Part shown: in pieces, positions 60,640-64,000 of the stretch
How positions within the stretch are numbered: the stretch's first letter is position 1
Layout: each line of letters opens with the position of its first letter
Source: CAVSRC01 sp963743015
Lineage (GTDB): Bacteria > Pseudomonadota > Alphaproteobacteria > Rhizobiales > Kaistiaceae
Reading direction: 5' to 3'
Assembly: GCA_963743015.1 (NCBI GenBank)
Contig: CAVUOD010000014.1
Coordinates: forward strand, 434,001-498,000
Length of the DNA: 64,000 nucleotides
Program-made: the position numbers and the translations under genes
The notes under the pieces: model-generated
The model's input: the letters and a program-made list of their open reading frames with translations, nothing else
Told to the model about the DNA's origin: nothing
Database searches by the model: none

Positions 60640-61599
60640 ATGACCGAGCCCAAGCCGCCTCTCGCCATCCTGCTGTGCAGCCCGCGCGGCTTCTGCGCCG
60701 GCGTCGATCGCGCCGTCCAGATCGTCGAACTGGCGCTGAAGCGGTTCGGGCCGCCGGTCTATGTGCGCCACGAGATCGTCCACAACCGCTACGTGGTCGA
60801 CGGGCTCAAGGCCAAGGGGGCGGTGTTCGTCGAGGAACTCGACGAGATTCCGGATACCGACCAACCGGTGGTGTTCTCCGCCCACGGCGTCGCCAAGGCG
60901 GTGCCGGAGGCGGCACGGCTGAGGAATCTGTTCCATCTCGACGCCACCTGCCCGCTGGTCACCAAGGTGCATCGCGAGGCGGAGATCCATTATCGCAAGG
61001 GGCGCGAGATCGTGCTCATCGGCCATGCCGGACATCCGGAGGTGGTCGGCACCATGGGGCAGCTGCCGGCGGGCGCCATCACGCTGGTCGAGACCGAGGC
61101 GGACGCCCGCGCCTTCCAGCCGAAGGCGCCGGAGAAGCTCGCCTACATCACCCAGACGACGCTGTCCGTGGACGACACCGCCTCGATCGTGGCGATCCTC
61201 TTGGCGCGCTTCCCGGCGATGACGGCGCCGCACAAGGAAGACATCTGCTACGCCACCACCAACCGGCAGGAGGCGGTGAAGCGCATTGCCTCCGACATCG
61301 ATGCCATGATCGTCATCGGCGCGCCCAACTCGTCCAATTCGCAGCGGCTGCGCGAAGTGGCGGAACGCGCCGGCTGCCCTGTCTCGGCCCTCGTCCAGCG
61401 TGCCGGCGATCTCGACTGGCAGCGCCTTGCCGGCATCCGCCGCGTCGGCATCACCGCCGGCGCCTCGGCGCCGGAAGTGCTGGTCGAGGAGGTGATCGAC
61501 GCCTTCGCCGGGCGCTACGATGTCACCGTCGAGGTGGTGACGGCGGCGGAGGAAGCGGTCGTCTTCAATCTGCCGCGGGCGCTGCGCGAAGTGGCCTGA
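60640..61599 (+). CDS. ispH: 4-hydroxy-3-methylbut-2-enyl diphosphate reductase
   Basis: The 319-residue [4Fe-4S] enzyme makes IPP and DMAPP, the last step of the non-mevalonate pathway. The three cluster cysteines are in SPRGFCAGVDRAVQIVE, LDATCPLVTKVHREA and EDICYATTNRQEAV. EIVHNRYVVDGLK, VVFSAHGV and GAPNSSNSQRLREVA are conserved. It is followed by thrB and rnhA in an order common in Hyphomicrobiales. Confidence 0.97.
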   Translation: MTEPKPPLAILLCSPRGFCAGVDRAVQIVELALKRFGPPVYVRHEIVHNRYVVDGLKAKGAVFVEELDEIPDTDQPVVFSAHGVAKAVPEAARLRNLFHLDATCPLVTKVHREAEIHYRKGREIVLIGHAGHPEVVGTMGQLPAGAITLVETEADARAFQPKAPEKLAYITQTTLSVDDTASIVAILLARFPAMTAPHKEDICYATTNRQEAVKRIASDIDAMIVIGAPNSSNSQRLREVAERAGCPVSALVQRAGDLDWQRLAGIRRVGITAGASAPEVLVEEVIDAFAGRYDVTVEVVTAAEEAVVFNLPRALREVA

Positions 61600-61670
61600 G
61601 CGGCACTGCCCCGTTGCTTCGCGCGGGCGCTCGTGTGATCAAGCTGTGACAAGCGAGCGACAAGCGATTC

Positions 61671-62636
61671 ATGGCGGTCTACACCGAAATCCCCGACGAC
61701 GAATTCGACGCTTTCATGAAGAGCTACGACGTCGGCCAGGTGCTCTCCTGCAAGGGCATCGCCGAAGGCGTTGAAAACTCTAACTTTCTCGTCGTCACCG
61801 AATCCGGCCAGTTCATTCTGACGCTCTATGAGAAGCGGGTGGCGGCAGGCGACCTGCCCTTCTTTCTCGGCCTGATGGAGCACCTGGCGGCCAAGGGCAT
61901 CAACTGCCCGACTCCGGTTCACGATCGCCAAGGCACCGCGCTCAAGCATCTTGCCGGCCGCCCGGCTGCGATGGTGACCTTCCTCTCCGGCATGTGGGTG
62001 CGCCGGCCGCAAGCCGAGCATTGTGCCGCGGTCGGCGGCGCCCTCGCCCGGCTGCACCTTGCCGGAACCGATTTCGCGATCCACCGCAAGAACGCGCTGA
62101 CCGTCGACGGCTGGCGGCCGCTCTACGCGCAGTGCGACGGGCGCGCCGACAGCGTTGCCCCGGGGCTGGCGGCCATCATCGAGGACGAGCTCAACGAGGC
62201 CGACCGCGCCTGGCCGATCGACCTGCCGCAAGGCGTCATCCATGCCGACCTGTTTCCGGACAATGTCTTCTTCCTCGCCAACAAGCTGTCGGGCCTCATC
62301 GACTTCTACTTCGCCTGCAACGACATGCTGGCCTATGACATTGCGGTCTGCCTGAACGCCTGGTGCTTCGAGGTCGACGGCTCGCTCAACGTCACCAAGG
62401 CGCGGGCGCTGCTCACCGGCTATACCGCCGTCCGCTCGCTGAGCGACGCCGAGATCGATGCCCTGCCGATGCTTGCCCGCGGCGCGGCGCTGCGCTTCCT
62501 GCTGACGCGGCTCTACGACTGGCTGACGGTGCCGGAGGGGGCGCTGGTGGTGCCCAAGGACCCGCTGGAATATTACCGCAAGCTGCGCTTCCACCGCAGC
62601 GTCAGCGACGCCTCCGCCTATGGGCTCGGCCGGTGA
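61671..62636 (+). CDS. thrB: Homoserine kinase (type II, APH fold)
   Basis: The 321-residue kinase phosphorylates homoserine for threonine synthesis. It is of the aminoglycoside-phosphotransferase-like type, not the GHMP type. The catalytic loop is GVIHADLFPDNVFF and the metal site is SGLIDFYFACNDMLAYDIAV. The N-terminus MAVYTEIPDDEFDAFMKSYD and GIAEGVENSNFLV are typical. The product feeds ThrC, encoded 5 kb upstream. Its stop overlaps the GTG of rnhA. Confidence 0.96.
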   Translation: MAVYTEIPDDEFDAFMKSYDVGQVLSCKGIAEGVENSNFLVVTESGQFILTLYEKRVAAGDLPFFLGLMEHLAAKGINCPTPVHDRQGTALKHLAGRPAAMVTFLSGMWVRRPQAEHCAAVGGALARLHLAGTDFAIHRKNALTVDGWRPLYAQCDGRADSVAPGLAAIIEDELNEADRAWPIDLPQGVIHADLFPDNVFFLANKLSGLIDFYFACNDMLAYDIAVCLNAWCFEVDGSLNVTKARALLTGYTAVRSLSDAEIDALPMLARGAALRFLLTRLYDWLTVPEGALVVPKDPLEYYRKLRFHRSVSDASAYGLGR

Positions 62637-63121
62637 CCGGCAAGCGGATCGCAATCTGGAGCGACGGCGCCTGCTCGGGCAATCCCGGGCCGGGCGGCTG
62701 GGGCGCGGTGCTCATCTGGAACGGCCACGAGAAGGAGCTGAAGGGCGGCGAAGCGGAGACGACCAACAACCGCATGGAGCTGACCGCGGCAATCGAGGCG
62801 CTCACTGCCCTCAAAAAGCCCAGCGCCGTCGACTTCTACACCGACTCGCAATATCTGCGCGGCGGCGTCACCGGCTGGATCGCCGGCTGGCAGAGAAACG
62901 GCTGGAAGACGGCCGACCGCAAGCCGGTCAAGAATGTCGACCTGTGGCAGAAGCTCGACGAGCTTCGCCACAGGCACGAGATCGAATGGCACTGGGTCAA
63001 GGGCCATGCCGGCACGGACGGCAACGAGCGCGCCGACCAGTTAGCGCGCGAAGGCATGGCACCGTTCAAGCCGAAGAAGAAGCCGAAGAAAAAGAAGGCT
63101 GCGGCAGACGCCAAGCCGTAG
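62633..63121 (+). CDS. rnhA: Ribonuclease HI
   Basis: The 162-residue enzyme degrades RNA in RNA-DNA hybrids. The four acidic catalytic residues are visible in IAIWSDGACSGNPGPGG, TTNNRMELTAAIEAL, FYTDSQYLRGG and GTDGNERADQLAREG. The handle region RNGWKTADRKPVKNVDLW and WHWVKGHAG are conserved. The C-terminus is a basic lysine-rich tail (KPKKKPKKKKAAA), perhaps aiding nucleic acid binding. The GTG start overlaps the thrB stop (GTGA). Confidence 0.95.
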   Translation: MTGKRIAIWSDGACSGNPGPGGWGAVLIWNGHEKELKGGEAETTNNRMELTAAIEALTALKKPSAVDFYTDSQYLRGGVTGWIAGWQRNGWKTADRKPVKNVDLWQKLDELRHRHEIEWHWVKGHAGTDGNERADQLAREGMAPFKPKKKPKKKKAAADAKP

Positions 63122-63194
63122 CCCGGATGAAGCGCAGCGCAATCCGGGTCAGGCGCCAGGCGCCTCTCCCGCACGGCGCTCCGCTTCGTGCGGG
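63122..63194. repeat. Hairpin-forming intergenic repeat between convergent rnhA and peroxiredoxin
   Basis: CCCGGAT-N13-ATCCGGG (63122-63148) has the form of a dispersed GCGCAGCGCAATCCGGG-type element seen in many proteobacterial genomes. Next come GGCGCC-AGGCGCC and a CCCGCAC/GTGCGGG hairpin (63168-63194). Between converging genes these hairpins may end transcription from both sides. Confidence 0.7.
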
Positions 63195-63206
63195 CGACAA
63201 GACGCG

Positions 63207-63701
63207 TCAGGGCGTTATCTGGCTCAGCATGGTGGCCGCACCCGTCGCCTGGATGCCCTTGCCGCCTTCCGGCTCGAAATTGAGCGTCTTCACCACGCCG
63301 TCCTCAACCAGCATGGAGAAGCGCTTGACGCGCGTGCCCAGGCCCACGGCCGAGAGATCGACGTCGAGGCCGAGCGCCCTGGCGTAGTCGGCATTGCCGT
63401 CAGCGACGAAATCGAGCTTGTCCTCGGCATTCAGCGCCTCGCCCCAAGCCCGCATGACGAAGGCGTCGTTGACCGCCATCACCACGATGCGGTCGATGCC
63501 GTTGTCCTTGAGCGTGGCGGCATTGGCGATGAATTGCGGGATGTGGGCGTAATGGCAGGTCGTGGTGAAGGCGCCGGGAACGCCGACAAAGACCACCTTC
63601 TGGCCCTTGAACAGCTCGTCGACCGTCACCTCGCGGATTTCGCCCTCGCCCCGCTTTACGCGAAACGAGCCCGCGGGGAGGCGCTCGCCCACCTTGATCA
63701 T
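63207..63701 (-). CDS. Peroxiredoxin, Prx5/AhpE-like
   Basis: The 164-residue thiol peroxidase has VVFVGVPGAFTTTCHYAHIPQF, which carries the peroxidatic cysteine in the P-x3-T-x2-C context. RIVVMAVNDAFVMRAWGEAL and FVADGNADYARALGLDVDLS follow the Prx5 pattern of atypical, often glutathione- or thioredoxin-reduced enzymes. It lies 45 bases downstream of a gene for a DsbD-like protein, which could supply electrons or be a co-regulated thiol-redox factor. Confidence 0.93.
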   Translation of the reverse strand: MIKVGERLPAGSFRVKRGEGEIREVTVDELFKGQKVVFVGVPGAFTTTCHYAHIPQFIANAATLKDNGIDRIVVMAVNDAFVMRAWGEALNAEDKLDFVADGNADYARALGLDVDLSAVGLGTRVKRFSMLVEDGVVKTLNFEPEGGKGIQATGAATMLSQITP

Positions 63702-63746
63702 GTCCGTCTCCTGATTGAATGGCTGCGATGCGGTGCGGATAGGGAC

Positions 63747-64000
63747 CTAGTTTACCGCACGTGTGTCGCCGAGAGCCAGCGTCTGTTCGACGGCGCGGCC
63801 ACCGGTCGCCATGGTAATGCGGATCCTGGCGCCGGCGATCGGGGTCGTGGCTCCGAGGCGACTGAACTTGACGTCGAAGAGCGCCTTGCCGCCATCGTTG
63901 CCGACGAATGCCGGTGCATAGGGCGCCCAGTCCTCGGGACCCTCGACCAGAAACTCCGGCTTGGCGCCGTCCGGCACGGTGGCAACGACCCGGAACACCG
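63747..64000 (-). CDS. Carboxy-terminal part of a DsbD-like/exported protein (cut by window edge)
   Basis: Only the last ~84 residues are present. The frame runs open to the right edge, so the start lies outside. The visible part (VPDGAKPEFLVEGPEDWAPYAPAFVG, ALFDVKFSRLG, IRITMATGGRAVEQTLALGD) is beta-rich and resembles the N-terminal periplasmic domain of DsbD-family disulfide proteins, often found next to a peroxiredoxin in this group. The assignment is tentative because so little is seen. Confidence 0.55.
   Translation of the reverse strand, partial: VFRVVATVPDGAKPEFLVEGPEDWAPYAPAFVGNDGGKALFDVKFSRLGATTPIAGARIRITMATGGRAVEQTLALGDTRAVN

Noticed and set aside
1..64000. CRISPR arrays, prophage, insertion sequences, toxin-antitoxin or restriction systems
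   Set aside because: I saw no regularly spaced repeats, transposase or integrase motifs, or defence-type genes. CcrM is a solitary cell-cycle methylase without a restriction partner.
1..64000. tRNA and rRNA genes
   Set aside because: No cloverleaf or rRNA-like sequence was recognised by eye; a dedicated scan could still find one in the gaps, but gaps are short.

Overview
The window is a high-GC chromosomal segment from an alphaproteobacterium, most likely of the Hyphomicrobiales (Rhizobiales). The evidence is a CcrM-type GANTC methyltransferase, an ATP synthase F0 operon with separate b and b' subunits, a NadQ-type NAD regulator together with nadABC, type II homoserine kinase in an ispH-thrB-rnhA block, and a DUF721/DsbA-like/smc block. 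Almost everything is core housekeeping. I see no phage, transposase, plasmid, CRISPR or defence genes, and I recognised no tRNA or rRNA.

Layout. 0-5 kb: an exported protein of unknown function, then ygfZ, an HD hydrolase, a tyrosine-phosphatase-like protein and NadQ. 5-10 kb: pyruvate phosphate dikinase with a clear terminator, a cell wall hydrolase and polyphosphate kinase 2. 10-14 kb: the nadA-nadB-nadC operon, read leftward, with a perfect palindrome just upstream of nadA that is a good candidate NadQ operator. 14-17.5 kb: a PanE-like reductase, an MFS carrier and an AcuI-like reductase. 17.5-24 kb: a leftward block DUF2007-methyltransferase-S49 peptidase-68 aa membrane protein-glyQ-unknown-glyS, plus a 53-residue DUF3096 membrane protein. 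24-31 kb: polyprenyl diphosphate synthase, a TPR protein, ispE, moaB, a glycosyltransferase, a radical SAM protein and rnhB. 31-34 kb: atpI-atpB-atpE-atpF'-atpF. 34-42.5 kb: DUF721, a DsbA-like thioredoxin, smc, a repeat-rich gap, an ABC-F ATPase, mutY and a HAD phosphatase. 42.5-48 kb: a double DUF1508 protein, a PHP-type metallohydrolase, ccrM, a HAD phosphatase and a ClC channel. 48-53.4 kb: the glycine cleavage operon gcvT-gcvH-osmC-gcvPA-gcvPB behind a tandem glycine riboswitch. 53.4-64 kb: a lipoprotein, threonine synthase read in frame into an M16 peptidase, RimJ, a membrane GGDEF/EAL phosphodiesterase, ispH-thrB-rnhA, a peroxiredoxin and the tail of a DsbD-like protein.

The most notable sequence-level facts are these. 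(1) Six genes between about 23.8 and 41 kb (DUF2007, glycosyltransferase, radical SAM, DUF721, smc, mutY) are each split by a one-base frameshift, and the TPR gene has a suspicious tail. Because smc is among them, sequence error is the leading explanation. (2) There is an apparent ThrC-M16 fusion. (3) A 46-base partial duplicate of the glyS start sits directly upstream of glyS. (4) Candidate regulatory sites precede nadA, ccrM and the cell wall hydrolase. (5) An OsmC gene lies inside the riboswitch-controlled glycine cleavage operon. I found no convincing wholly new system.
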